Origin: an uncultured bacterium
Lineage (GTDB): Bacteria > Cyanobacteriota > Vampirovibrionia > Obscuribacterales > Obscuribacteraceae
Direction: 5' to 3'
DNA length: 33,012 bases
NCBI GenBank assembly: GCA_913063055.1
Contig: CAJXZK010000031.1
Coordinates: 1-33,012 of the forward strand
The first letter of the stretch is position 1; each line of letters starts with the position of its first letter. The notes under the pieces were generated by a model that saw only the letters and a list, made by a program, of their open reading frames with translations, did not search any database and was not told the origin of the DNA. Made by a program: the position numbers and the translations under genes. Positions 1 to 6,469 of this stretch are shown here, in pieces.

Positions 1-1
1 C

Positions 2-994
2 GCCCACACCGCCGGCACGATCAAGTTCGCCGCCGACGAGATGGAAGTCAACGGTGACAAGGTGCCCACCATCGAGATGGTCGTGAAGTTGTTCTGCGAA
101 TGGCTCGGGGAAATCGACGCTGACGTTGTCGGCGGCGTGCTCTTCTCGGGCGAAGCGTTCGGCGACAACATGATCATGTCGTTCCCGGCGATGATGGTGC
201 GCAGCGGCAAGGTCTCGTCCAAGGAGAACCTGCTGCGCAACGAGTCGCGCTACCACCTGGTGCCCCAGAAGGACGGCTCGGTTGGCCTGGTGTTCGAAGA
301 GCACCCGGTCGACTTCGTGCGCGTCAAGCTGGTCGCCGCAACCCTGGAGGAAATCGGTTTCGCCAAGGCCGGAACCCGCCTGCGTGAACTGGCCGACTTC
401 ATGGTCGGTGACGTCATCCCCACCGAGGTGATCTACAAGGACGCCGAGGGCAAGGAAGACCTGGTCATCAAGTTCAATACGGCAGACCTCGTCGCGGTCG
501 GTCCGGTGGTGGCGAAGGCCCTCATCCGTACCCCGATGAAGAGCCTGTCGGGCAAGAGCAACGGTGACCTGGTGATGTGGAACAGCCATCGCCAAGCCAA
601 GGTGGAAGCCATCGCGGCCATCCTGGAGAAGGGTTCGTCGGAGTTGCCCAATGACCAGGGCAGCATCTTCGCCACCTACGTCGGCTCGGCCGCTACCAAC
701 GCCTTCCTCCGCCTTGTCGCAAGCAAGGTGGACCCGGTGACGGCGGCGCGCACGGTCAACGTCAACGCACTGAAGATGGTGGCCGGGCTTCGCAGCCTGA
801 CCTGCAATCAGTGCCCGGTGCCTGTCGCGCCCGCAACGGTCGTCGCCCCTGCGGCGACTGTCGTGGCCGAACCGGCGCAAACCGTGGTGGCGGAAGCGGC
901 GCCTGCCGAAGCGAATCCGGCTCCGGCTGGTGACGTCAAGGCGGAAGTGGAAACTCCGGTTGCTCCCGCCGCCACCAGCGGCGAGACCAAGTAA
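2..994 (+). CDS. Hypothetical protein with Ala/Pro/Val-rich tail, 5' partial
   Basis: The frame is open from base 2, so the gene begins before the window; at least 330 residues are visible. An ATG at 41 is only an internal methionine as far as can be told. The body is a mixed alpha/beta-looking soluble domain with no motif I recognise. The last 50 or so residues form a low-complexity tail of Ala, Pro, Val and Glu (repeated VVA and APA patterns), typical of a disordered linker or tail. There is no membrane segment. Codon use is strongly G/C-ending, like the next four genes and unlike everything after 3.2 kb. Three stem-loops follow the stop. A phage or plasmid protein is likely from context only; function unknown. 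Confidence 0.75.
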   Translation, partial: AHTAGTIKFAADEMEVNGDKVPTIEMVVKLFCEWLGEIDADVVGGVLFSGEAFGDNMIMSFPAMMVRSGKVSSKENLLRNESRYHLVPQKDGSVGLVFEEHPVDFVRVKLVAATLEEIGFAKAGTRLRELADFMVGDVIPTEVIYKDAEGKEDLVIKFNTADLVAVGPVVAKALIRTPMKSLSGKSNGDLVMWNSHRQAKVEAIAAILEKGSSELPNDQGSIFATYVGSAATNAFLRLVASKVDPVTAARTVNVNALKMVAGLRSLTCNQCPVPVAPATVVAPAATVVAEPAQTVVAEAAPAEANPAPAGDVKAEVETPVAPAATSGETK

Positions 995-1002
995 TCGGGG
1001 CA

Positions 1003-1083
1003 ACTGCGGTCAGCAGTAAGGCAACAGTCAGTTCAGTCTGACAACAAAGGGACGGCAGTGGAGCAATCTGCTGTCGTCCTTTT
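1003..1083 (+). terminator. Triple stem-loop intergenic segment ending in a terminator-like hairpin
   Basis: Three consecutive inverted repeats are readable. ACTGC at 1003-1007 pairs with GCAGT at 1013-1017. GTCAG at 1027-1031 pairs with CTGAC at 1038-1042. AAAGG(G)ACGGCAG from 1046 pairs with CTGTCGTCCTTT up to about 1082, about 12 pairs with one bulged G, followed by a short T run. The last hairpin is a plausible intrinsic terminator for the upstream gene. The role of the first two is unknown. Confidence 0.6.
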
Positions 1084-1202
1084 GTGCTGCCTGTTTTCAG
1101 TATTTCTTATAACCACTTGGCTCAGCGCACCGAAAGTGCGTTCCTCAGTCTAGGCGAGGACGAGACCAAGACAATTGCCTGGAAATTCACTGGAGAAACA
1201 TC

Positions 1203-1616
1203 ATGTCACGTCAAAATCATCTGCCCGGCCTCACTCAAGTGGCCCTCAAGAAGCTCGGTCACAACGTTCGCGAAATCGGTGTGCGCATCCTGCCCAACGG
1301 TGTTCGCGAGGACTTCGACCGCGTCGTCCACGTTCCCCGCGAAGACATCCACGTCGAGATCATCGGCGAAATCCAGGGTGCCTTCGGCGCTGGCATCATC
1401 GCCAAGCTGCATCGCTACACCTTCCCCTCGGGTGTGGTGTACGAAGAGTACCTGCAGTGCGCACCCTGGCACAGCGGGCCGCACTTCTTCCTCGCCCTGC
1501 GTCGGCCCAGCGGCAAGTTCCTCAAGACCACCCTCTGGCCTCGCAGCGAGACCGGCATGTCGGAAGACATGAACAACTGCGGCGCCTACGAGGACCTGTC
1601 CCACAGCAACTCGTAA
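1203..1616 (+). CDS. Hypothetical protein, 137 aa
   Basis: This is a soluble 137-residue protein starting at an ATG preceded by a GGAG-type ribosome-binding site (CTGGAGAAACATC). It has a beta-rich pattern (RIGVRILP-like strands, FDRVVHVPRED, VEIIGEIQG, HFFLALRRP) and no transmembrane segment. I recognise no family. The start is chosen by the Shine-Dalgarno sequence; overlapping longer frames on both strands are shadows produced by the high GC. It lies between two strong hairpins, so it may be its own transcription unit. Codon use matches the neighbouring GC-rich genes. Function unknown. Confidence 0.7.
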   Translation: MSRQNHLPGLTQVALKKLGHNVREIGVRILPNGVREDFDRVVHVPREDIHVEIIGEIQGAFGAGIIAKLHRYTFPSGVVYEEYLQCAPWHSGPHFFLALRRPSGKFLKTTLWPRSETGMSEDMNNCGAYEDLSHSNS

Positions 1617-1628
1617 GCTCATCAGCGG

Positions 1629-1680
1629 GCAGTTGGTAGGGCTGGTATTTAACCAGTCCACCAACTGCTTTGCTGTTTTC
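1629..1680 (+). terminator. Strong two-tier intrinsic terminator
   Basis: GCAGTTGGT at 1629-1637 pairs perfectly with ACCAACTGC at 1660-1668. An inner stem CTGGT/ACCAG closes an ATTTA-type loop, and T-rich sequence runs from 1668 to about 1690. It lies 12 bases after the stop of the 137-aa gene. Confidence 0.8.
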
Positions 1681-1712
1681 TCTTTTATCAACTCCCACGG
1701 ATGGAGAATGAA

Positions 1713-2033
1713 ATGACCGATACTGCCAATCCCGCATCCAACGAAACGCCTTCCACCCTCTCGCCCTATGACGAACTGCTGGCAGCAGGTCGCACGGCGA
1801 TGCTGGCGCACTACCCCGACAAGGCCAAGGCCATCAAGTCGGGCAAGCTGTCGCGCATCGAAGAGGGCTTCACCTCCGACGCGCTCGGCGAGAAGGGCAA
1901 GTGCATGTTCCCGCACCGGCTCGACGACGACAAGCTGCGCGAAGAGATCGGCGACAACCCGGCGGCCATTTTCGAAGGCCTGTCGCAGTCGATGATCGAC
2001 TTCTACCGCCGCAAGCTCAACGACGCCAAGTAA
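1713..2033 (+). CDS. Hypothetical protein, 106 aa
   Basis: This is a small acidic soluble protein. Two in-frame ATGs exist (1701 and 1713). The GGAGA at 1703-1707 sits 5-6 bases before the second, so 1713 is the likely start. The N-terminal 20 residues are rich in Thr, Asn, Pro and Ser and probably disordered. The rest is helical, with a recognisable but unassigned pattern (AAGRTAMLAHYPDKAKAIKS, then MFPHRLDDDKL, then MIDFYRRKL). No known domain is evident. It lies 41 bases upstream of the cREC-like gene with no terminator between, so the two are probably cotranscribed. Confidence 0.65.
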   Translation: MTDTANPASNETPSTLSPYDELLAAGRTAMLAHYPDKAKAIKSGKLSRIEEGFTSDALGEKGKCMFPHRLDDDKLREEIGDNPAAIFEGLSQSMIDFYRRKLNDAK

Positions 2034-2074
2034 CACCGGCGCCAACAACCCGTAACCACAACAAGGAGGTCACC

Positions 2075-2416
2075 ATGAACAGTCTGCTCATCGACGATCT
2101 CCGCATTCCCGGAGACGCGCGCAACAAGAAGAACATCCCCGCAGACGCTGTGGTGGCTCGCAACTATGCAGACGGCATCAAGCTTCTGCAAGCGGGTTGC
2201 CACGGCGAGCCCTTCGACGTTCTCTATCTCGACCACGACCTGGCCGATTTCAGCGGACCCGAAGGTAAGGAAATGACCGGCTATCACATCATGTGCTGGT
2301 TGGAGGAGTTTCCCCAGTATCTGCCCAAAGAGAACATCATCATCGTCTCCGATAATTCCTCCGGGATGCTTCGCATGCGACAGGTGATCAACAAGCTCTA
2401 CGGCCGGGCTTACTGA
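2075..2416 (+). CDS. cREC-like (cyclic-phosphate-processing receiver-fold) protein
   Basis: This is a 113-residue stand-alone receiver-fold protein with a very good ribosome-binding site (AAGGAGG, 7 bases before ATG). What is seen: an N-terminal acidic pair in LLIDDLRIP (D7, D8), the signature YLDHDL (D53-H54-D55) where a response regulator would carry its phosphoacceptor, then a TGY helix and IIIVSDNSSGMLRM. Established knowledge: the LDHDL motif and the HSxN-PxG-like third motif define the cREC family described from comparative genomics and frequent in phages and mobile DNA. Here the third-motif His appears replaced by Val. It probably forms an operon with the HAD-like gene 30 bases downstream. 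The biochemical role remains inferred. Confidence 0.65.
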   Translation: MNSLLIDDLRIPGDARNKKNIPADAVVARNYADGIKLLQAGCHGEPFDVLYLDHDLADFSGPEGKEMTGYHIMCWLEEFPQYLPKENIIIVSDNSSGMLRMRQVINKLYGRAY

Positions 2417-2446
2417 TTTCTCTAATAATAAAACCGGAGACAAACT

Positions 2447-2968
2447 ATGAGAAACGGCAAAACCGTGTTTGTCGACTGCAATGACACCCTCATTGCAGTG
2501 CGACACGCAAGCCGCAGCGACGTGGTGCCTGACGGCTTCAAGTCGATCGAACGCGGCGGTCAGTGGTATCACGTGCAAGCCCGGCCCAGCGCCGACGCTT
2601 TCCTCAAAGCGGTGGCAGCAGAAGCCTGCAACATTGTCGTCCTCACCGGCGGCAGTTCTCGCATCCAACATCTGCTGTTGGCGCTCACCGACCTCGACGA
2701 AGAACTCGACCAAGTGATTGGCTTCGAATCGTCCGGCCGCGTCGAACTGCCTGCTTCCTGGGTGCTGGTTGACGACCTGCAAGGCGGCTGCTCTTCCTTC
2801 GAAGAAAAGCTTGCCATGCTCGGCTTCAAGCGCAAGGACATCGGCGAGGCGCGGTACAAGGCTCTGGTGGAGAAGCACTGCATTCAGTGTCGGTCTTTCA
2901 AGGGTGGCGATGACTCGGCACCACTGACTGGCCTGCTGGAAGAAGTGCGCACGAAGCTGGCAGCCTAA
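2447..2968 (+). CDS. HAD-superfamily-like protein with DxN motif I
   Basis: This is a 173-residue soluble protein with GGAG before the ATG. Motif I is VFVDCNDTLI, with nucleophile Asp at residue 10 and Asn at residue 12 where HAD phosphatases usually have the acid/base Asp. Motif II is VVLTGGS and motif IV is WVLVDDLQGG with two Asp. This order and spacing fit a small HAD-fold phosphohydrolase. The N at +2 argues for altered or weak phosphatase chemistry (known variants with substituted +2 residues include phosphonatases and dehalogenases). The C-terminus has CIQC. It is the last gene of the GC-rich block and is followed by a strong terminator. Substrate unknown. Confidence 0.6.
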   Translation: MRNGKTVFVDCNDTLIAVRHASRSDVVPDGFKSIERGGQWYHVQARPSADAFLKAVAAEACNIVVLTGGSSRIQHLLLALTDLDEELDQVIGFESSGRVELPASWVLVDDLQGGCSSFEEKLAMLGFKRKDIGEARYKALVEKHCIQCRSFKGGDDSAPLTGLLEEVRTKLAA

Positions 2969-2980
2969 GCCATTGAAAAG

Positions 2981-3029
2981 ACAGTCGGAACTTCTTGCAA
3001 AAGAAGCCCCCGACTGTTTTTTCTTTTTT
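2981..3029 (+). terminator. Intrinsic terminator closing the GC-rich block
   Basis: ACAGTCGG at 2981-2988 pairs with CCGACTGT at 3010-3017. An inner hairpin CTTCTT-GCAA-AAGAAG lies at 2991-3006. A long pyrimidine tract, mostly T, runs to 3029. It begins 12 bases after the HAD gene stop. The composition shift to AT-richer DNA begins immediately after it. Confidence 0.88.
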
Positions 3030-3064
3030 CCACTCTATGCCCTTATATAGTATATTTCTGCAAC

Positions 3065-3190
3065 TATAAAGATGATATGAGGGCGGCCCAGCGGCAAAGC
3101 TGCAGTTGTATCAGAAGCTATTGGTAAACCAAAGCTGGGCAGGTAGCAAATAATTCAAAAGGGCCGCAGGCCCGACGCACTCTACCCAGC
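3065..3190 (+). ncRNA. Structured left non-coding end of the IS110 element; bridge-RNA candidate
   Basis: The segment upstream of the transposase is non-coding but rich in pairing. GCCCAGC (3086-3092) pairs with GCTGGGC (3134-3140) and encloses TTGG-TAAA-CCAA (3121-3132). GGGCC-GCA-GGCCC (3161-3173) follows. A weak minus-10-like TATAAA lies at 3065-3070. Established knowledge: IS110-group elements encode a bridge RNA of about 150-200 nt in the non-coding left end. I infer that this is such an RNA. Neither its ends nor the target-binding and donor-binding loops can be set from one copy. Confidence 0.4.
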
Positions 3191-3206
3191 AATGGAGGTT
3201 TTCACC

Positions 3207-4283
3207 ATGAGCAGATATGCCACATTGGAGAAGAAGAATAACGTCGTCAAACAGCCTGTTCCAACATTCTGCGGAATTGACTACGCCAAGCGCTTCTCGT
3301 ACATCACAATCGGCGATGAGGAAGGTAGGGTTCTGCACCAGGAGCCAGTTCCAAACGAAGTTGGTCGGCTGGAAAAGTTCTTTGAGCAGTACCCAAAATT
3401 AACCATCGCAATTGAGGCCTGCCGCGGACATGAATGGCTTGTAGATTGGCTAAGAGATAGGAAGTACGTTGTCCACGTAGGCAACGTCTACGCAATCAAG
3501 CAAATCGCCCAGAGCCGCTGCAAGACAGACAAAATCGATAGCCAAATACTGATGGAGCTTTTGGCGAAAGAGTTTCTACCGACAACGTATCAACCGACAA
3601 AAAAAGAGCGCGACTACCGAGAACTGGTGCGCTGGAGAGCACAGCTCGTCAAGTCACAAACAAAGTACAAACTCAGAGTCCATGCACTGCTGGACAAAGA
3701 GAACAAAGGAATTGCAAGTCCATTCAGCGCCGCCGGCAGAGAGGCTCTCAAGCAAGTTGAGCTGATTGGACAGAAGCAAGCAATACTCAAAGAATCCATG
3801 GAGGTAATTGAATTCATTGAACAGCAAATACACGAACAAGACTTAAAAATTAGAAAGCTAGCCAAGTCAAACCCTGACGTATACAGACTCAAGCACATTC
3901 CAGGTTTTGATGTTTTAACTGCGATGATCTTTGTCGCTGAAGTCGGTGACGTCAAAAGATTTCGCAACGCAGAACAGCTGGCAGCTTTCACCGGATTAGT
4001 TCCTAGAGTCTACGCAAGCGGTGGCAAAATGAATACCGGCAGAATCACTAAGACCGGCCCCGGCTTGCTTAGACGAATGCTCGTTCAAAGCGCTTGGGCA
4101 GCCATTAGATGCTGTCCAGTGCTACGAAGCAGGTATGCCTCGATAAGTAGGAGGCGTGGCAAGAAAATAGCAATCATTGCGATCGCTAGAATGCTTGCTG
4201 AAATCGCCTACCACGTGTACTTGGAAAAAACTCCCTTTGATGAGATGAGGCTGGGCGCTGGGTTAGTGCGTGCTTCTTTTTGA
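3207..4283 (+). CDS. IS110-family transposase (DEDD RuvC-like plus Tnp_20 domain)
   Basis: This is a 358-residue transposase. GGAGG at 3194-3198, 8 bases before the ATG at 3207, decides the start over the ATG at 3192. The N-terminal RuvC-like domain shows the DEDD set: D25 in FCGIDYAK, E70 in IAIEACRG, and D108 and D111 in KTDKIDSQ. A coiled-coil stretch lies around residues 150-210. The C-terminal Tnp_20 domain has LKHIPGFDVLTA, FTGLVP, and LVQSAWAA with Ser295 as the candidate catalytic serine. Length and motif order are those of intact IS110 recombinases, so it could be active. Codon use resembles the downstream chromosome rather than the GC-rich block to its left. Structured non-coding sequence flanks it on both sides. 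Confidence 0.93.
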   Translation: MSRYATLEKKNNVVKQPVPTFCGIDYAKRFSYITIGDEEGRVLHQEPVPNEVGRLEKFFEQYPKLTIAIEACRGHEWLVDWLRDRKYVVHVGNVYAIKQIAQSRCKTDKIDSQILMELLAKEFLPTTYQPTKKERDYRELVRWRAQLVKSQTKYKLRVHALLDKENKGIASPFSAAGREALKQVELIGQKQAILKESMEVIEFIEQQIHEQDLKIRKLAKSNPDVYRLKHIPGFDVLTAMIFVAEVGDVKRFRNAEQLAAFTGLVPRVYASGGKMNTGRITKTGPGLLRRMLVQSAWAAIRCCPVLRSRYASISRRRGKKIAIIAIARMLAEIAYHVYLEKTPFDEMRLGAGLVRASF

Positions 4284-4580
4284 CCCAAGAAAATGAGGTC
4301 GTAAAAAAGATTGCTACAACCCAGCACGAAATAATCACCGATGCCGCACCCCAGTGTGACGGCGCATGGAAGCTTTGTGAAGCCCTTTGGTGGCTATCAC
4401 GTCATTCGGTCTAAGACCCAGTTCGGAACCGCTAAAGCGGCTTCCGACGCCAGTTCTACACCTAAAGGTGTAGGCCTTGCGTCGGCTTAAAGGCCAAAAA
4501 AAGTGCAAAAAAGTACAAAAATTCCCAGAAAACGGGAGGTCTTCCAGGAACTCTTGACAAAAAACGCCCACATAGAAAAA
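4284..4580 (+). other. Non-coding segment with nested TAAA-loop hairpins (right end of IS110)
   Basis: No convincing gene is present. Several hairpins are readable: AGCC/GGCT at 4381-4395; CCGC-TAAA-GCGG at 4429-4440; and a two-tier stem in which CCGACGC (4444-4450) pairs with GCGTCGG (4479-4485) around CTACACC-TAAA-GGTGTAG (4456-4473). The TAAA loops match the TTGG-TAAA-CCAA hairpin left of the transposase. IS1111-type relatives carry their bridge RNA on the 3' side, so this segment is an alternative location for it. A small minus-strand reading frame crosses the hairpins and looks accidental. Confidence 0.45.
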
Positions 4581-4611
4581 ATAGCGTAGCCAGGTTTCCC
4601 TGACTACGCTA
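4576..4611 (-). terminator. Intrinsic terminator for the octad-repeat lipoprotein gene
   Basis: Read on the minus strand, TAGCGTAGTCAGG pairs with CCTGGCTACGCTA around a GAAA tetraloop (4582-4611), with one mismatch or wobble, and a run of six T follows. It begins 22 bases past the stop codon at 4634. Confidence 0.88.
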
Positions 4612-4633
4612 CTAGATTTAAGAGCGAACGCTC

Positions 4634-5107
4634 CTATTCGATTTCAATCTCCACATGAGAGCCCGGCTTGGCAATCACCAAATCAGCACTCTCAGTGACA
4701 ACATACGAGCCAGCTTCAGCAGTGACAAGCGACCCGTCGTAGGCATCGACCTTCGAGCCCGAATAGGCAGTAACAGTCGAGCCATAATCGGCAATCACTG
4801 TGGCACCATCGCAGGCATCAACGTGCGACCCCTTTTCGGCCCAGACATAAGAGCCTTTGACGGCAATGACTTTATCGCCGTCCTTGGCGATGACCTGAGG
4901 GCCGGCTTGGGCCACGATGCTTCCAGCCTCCCCACTCGCCGCATCAGGTGCCACCAGTGGCACACAATAGGCCGCAGGCAAGACCACTGCAGGCACCTTT
5001 GAAGTGGTTCCCGTGGGTAAGCTAGTTTCGCTTGGTGAACAAGCACTAAGGGGGCTCAGTGTGGCCAGGCCCAAAGCGGCCATGGCAATGATTTTGAGCA
5101 GTTTCAT
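4634..5107 (-). CDS. Small lipoprotein built from octad repeats
   Basis: This 157-residue protein starts MKLLKIIAMAALGLATL and has a lipobox LSAC with Cys23, so it is probably an anchored lipoprotein facing the periplasm or surface. After a short Ser/Thr/Pro linker, residues from about 60 to the end form roughly eleven tandem octads of the pattern xGxxVxAx: GSYVWAEK, GSHVDACD, GATVIADY, GSTVTAYS, GSKVDAYD and so on. Regular Gly, Val and Ala spacing predicts a narrow beta-solenoid. Similar short-repeat proteins occur in other bacteria without known function. There is no strong ribosome-binding site, and a hairpin (5130-5152) lies just upstream in the leader. A terminator follows it. Function unknown; a structural or ligand-presenting surface role is possible. 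Confidence 0.8.
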   Translation of the reverse strand: MKLLKIIAMAALGLATLSPLSACSPSETSLPTGTTSKVPAVVLPAAYCVPLVAPDAASGEAGSIVAQAGPQVIAKDGDKVIAVKGSYVWAEKGSHVDACDGATVIADYGSTVTAYSGSKVDAYDGSLVTAEAGSYVVTESADLVIAKPGSHVEIEIE

Positions 5108-5129
5108 TTATTCTGTTTTTCTATTTCTT

Positions 5130-5152
5130 GCATTTCCGCCAATCGGAAACGC
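5130..5152. other. Hairpin between the GH25 and lipoprotein genes
   Basis: GCATTTCCG (5130-5138) pairs with CGGAAACGC (5144-5152), one G-T wobble, loop CCAAT. On the minus strand it lies in the lipoprotein 5' leader and is followed by A-rich, not T-rich, sequence, so it is a poor terminator for GH25. On the plus strand T-rich sequence follows it. Its role is unclear; it may be an attenuator or an RNA-stability element. Confidence 0.4.
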
Positions 5153-5183
5153 CTTTTGCCTTTATTTCAGCACGGCGACAGCG

Positions 5184-5975
5184 CTACACCCGCAAGATAC
5201 GCGAAAGGACGCTGATGATCTTGCGGCGAATGCGGCCACCCTTGGCGGGCACAAGCAAGCGCTGCAGGTCGGCATTGGTGCCGGCAAAGCGGTTCATGTC
5301 GCAGCTCTGGGAAGGAACGCCGTCGACAACGCCGAGTTCGCTGTACTGCCAGAACGTCCAGCCAGCCCAAGGAGCGGGAACACGTGGTGCCGGACGGTCG
5401 GTGTAGTGCGCCAGCCAGAGCTTGTAATTGCCCAGCGCGGCAGCTGAGGCCAGCTCATCGCGTGCCATGGGATTGTTGATATAAATCAGCGGCTTGACTC
5501 CCAGCTTCTTCTCAACGGCGCTAAGCCAATCGAGAATCATCTGCACCCGCACTTTGACGGCGATGTCCTTCCAATCCTCCGGTACTTCGATATCGAGCAC
5601 CGGTGGCAAATCGCCAGGCTGAAGCTTGCCCACAGTCTTGACGAAATTGTCAATCTGGGCTGTCAGCGAGGCCTTAGGACGAAAGAAGTGGTAGGCACCA
5701 CAAGGAATACCCACAGCTTTGGCGCCGGCACGGTTGCTGGCATAGAGATTATCGACATAGGTCTCGCCTTCAGTCGCCTTCAAGAAGACGAACTGAACAC
5801 CAGCAGCTTTGACTTTCTTCCAGTCAATGGTGCCCTGGTGGTGCGAGACGTCAATGCCAAAAAGGGTGTTGACGTTCTGTGCAGTGGTCGGCCTGAGTGG
5901 CCGAGTTTGGCAAGGCAGACAGACGGCACAGCCATCAGCCTCGTCTTCGAATCCGCGGTAATTGTCTTGTCTCAT
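5184..5975 (-). CDS. GH25 family muramidase (lysozyme)
   Basis: This is a 263-residue glycoside hydrolase family 25 protein that cleaves the beta-1,4 MurNAc-GlcNAc bond of peptidoglycan. The domain starts near residue 39 with FGIDVSHHQG (D42), followed by DWKKVK, FVFLKATEG, GAYHFF, PPVLDIE (D128 and E130, the catalytic DxE), a YINNPMARD strand, LWLAHYTDRP and WTFWQYSE. The catalytic domain is complete. The N-terminal 38 residues hold three Cys (CAVCLPC) and no recognisable signal peptide, so export would need another route. It starts 41 bases after a small multi-pass membrane protein on the same strand, a holin/endolysin-like layout. The C-terminus is basic (RIRRK), perhaps for wall binding. 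Confidence 0.92.
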   Translation of the reverse strand: MRQDNYRGFEDEADGCAVCLPCQTRPLRPTTAQNVNTLFGIDVSHHQGTIDWKKVKAAGVQFVFLKATEGETYVDNLYASNRAGAKAVGIPCGAYHFFRPKASLTAQIDNFVKTVGKLQPGDLPPVLDIEVPEDWKDIAVKVRVQMILDWLSAVEKKLGVKPLIYINNPMARDELASAAALGNYKLWLAHYTDRPAPRVPAPWAGWTFWQYSELGVVDGVPSQSCDMNRFAGTNADLQRLLVPAKGGRIRRKIISVLSRILRV

Positions 5976-6016
5976 TGGTTCATACCTGTTGTTTTATCGA
6001 GTCATTTCTGCGCGAC

Positions 6017-6469
6017 TCATTTCTTCGGAGGAAGAGTAGGCAGTTGCCGAGTGAAGAAACGCTCAAACAGCGGCAGCAACAAAGTCGTCAAAATCAGCAC
6101 GACTGTGCCGTAGAGAGGTCTGTACCAGGAGAACGTCAGAGCGAACGGTCCGCCCAGGGCGAAGATGAAGACCACAAAGGCCAGAGTTGACGCCATCCAG
6201 TGAAAAGTCTTGGTGGGGCGAAAGCCGGGCGGGTCGGTCTTCATGTAGACGACATAGAGTGGGGTGAGGCAGGTGAGAAAAGCGAAAACAGACCACACCA
6301 GCCAGAGCGGATTGGTTGCCTGATCCTTGAGGATGCCGTCAATGGCAAGCCAGGCAGCGACGATGTCAGCCGGAATGTATTTGATCAGCTTTTCGAAATA
6401 AGAATCTGTGTCTTTGGAATCTGCGGGCAAATCCTGTTTGACAAAGAAAAATCTGAAGGGATTCCACAT
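6017..6469 (-). CDS. Small multi-pass membrane protein upstream of the muramidase
   Basis: This protein has 150 residues. A longer frame opens upstream at 6538, but AGGAG lies 7 bases before the ATG at 6469, so the start is set there. The N-terminal 25 residues are soluble, followed by an amphipathic KYIPADIVAAWLAIDG segment and three clear hydrophobic helices (about residues 55-77, 91-113 and 117-137). A basic, Pro-rich tail (RQLPTLPPKK) ends the protein. No named family is recognised with confidence. Lying directly before a GH25 muramidase without a signal peptide, it could act as a holin-like or export partner; that is inference from order alone. The pair shares the minus strand with 41 bases between. 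Confidence 0.7.
   Translation of the reverse strand: MWNPFRFFFVKQDLPADSKDTDSYFEKLIKYIPADIVAAWLAIDGILKDQATNPLWLVWSVFAFLTCLTPLYVVYMKTDPPGFRPTKTFHWMASTLAFVVFIFALGGPFALTFSWYRPLYGTVVLILTTLLLPLFERFFTRQLPTLPPKK

Larger units (their letters stand above)
3050..4500 (+). mobile_element. IS110-family insertion sequence, boundaries approximate
   Basis: The element consists of the transposase at 3207-4283 and structured non-coding DNA on both sides. IS110 elements generally lack long terminal inverted repeats and leave little or no target duplication, so the ends cannot be read from a single copy; both coordinates are estimates. It sits exactly at the change from GC-rich to moderate-GC DNA. This fits either a real insertion at an island edge or an assembly join through a multicopy repeat. 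Confidence 0.6.

Noticed and set aside
1206..2048. 280-codon minus-strand frame opposite the GC-rich genes
   Set aside because: It is a shadow frame produced by G/C-ending codons of the plus-strand genes, which have good ribosome-binding sites and terminators.
2003..2878. 291-codon minus-strand frame opposite the cREC and HAD genes
   Set aside because: The plus strand shows recognisable motifs (LDHDL, DCNDT) and strong ribosome-binding sites; the minus frame shows none.
3184..4326. ACCCAGCA at 3184-3191 and again at 4319-4326, as possible IS direct repeats
   Set aside because: An 8-base match between two segments of this size is expected by chance, and the left copy lies next to the transposase ribosome-binding site rather than at a plausible element end.
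4335..4571. 78-codon minus-strand frame after the IS110 transposase
   Set aside because: It crosses two perfect hairpins, has no ribosome-binding site, and shows no protein-like pattern; the hairpins explain the sequence better.
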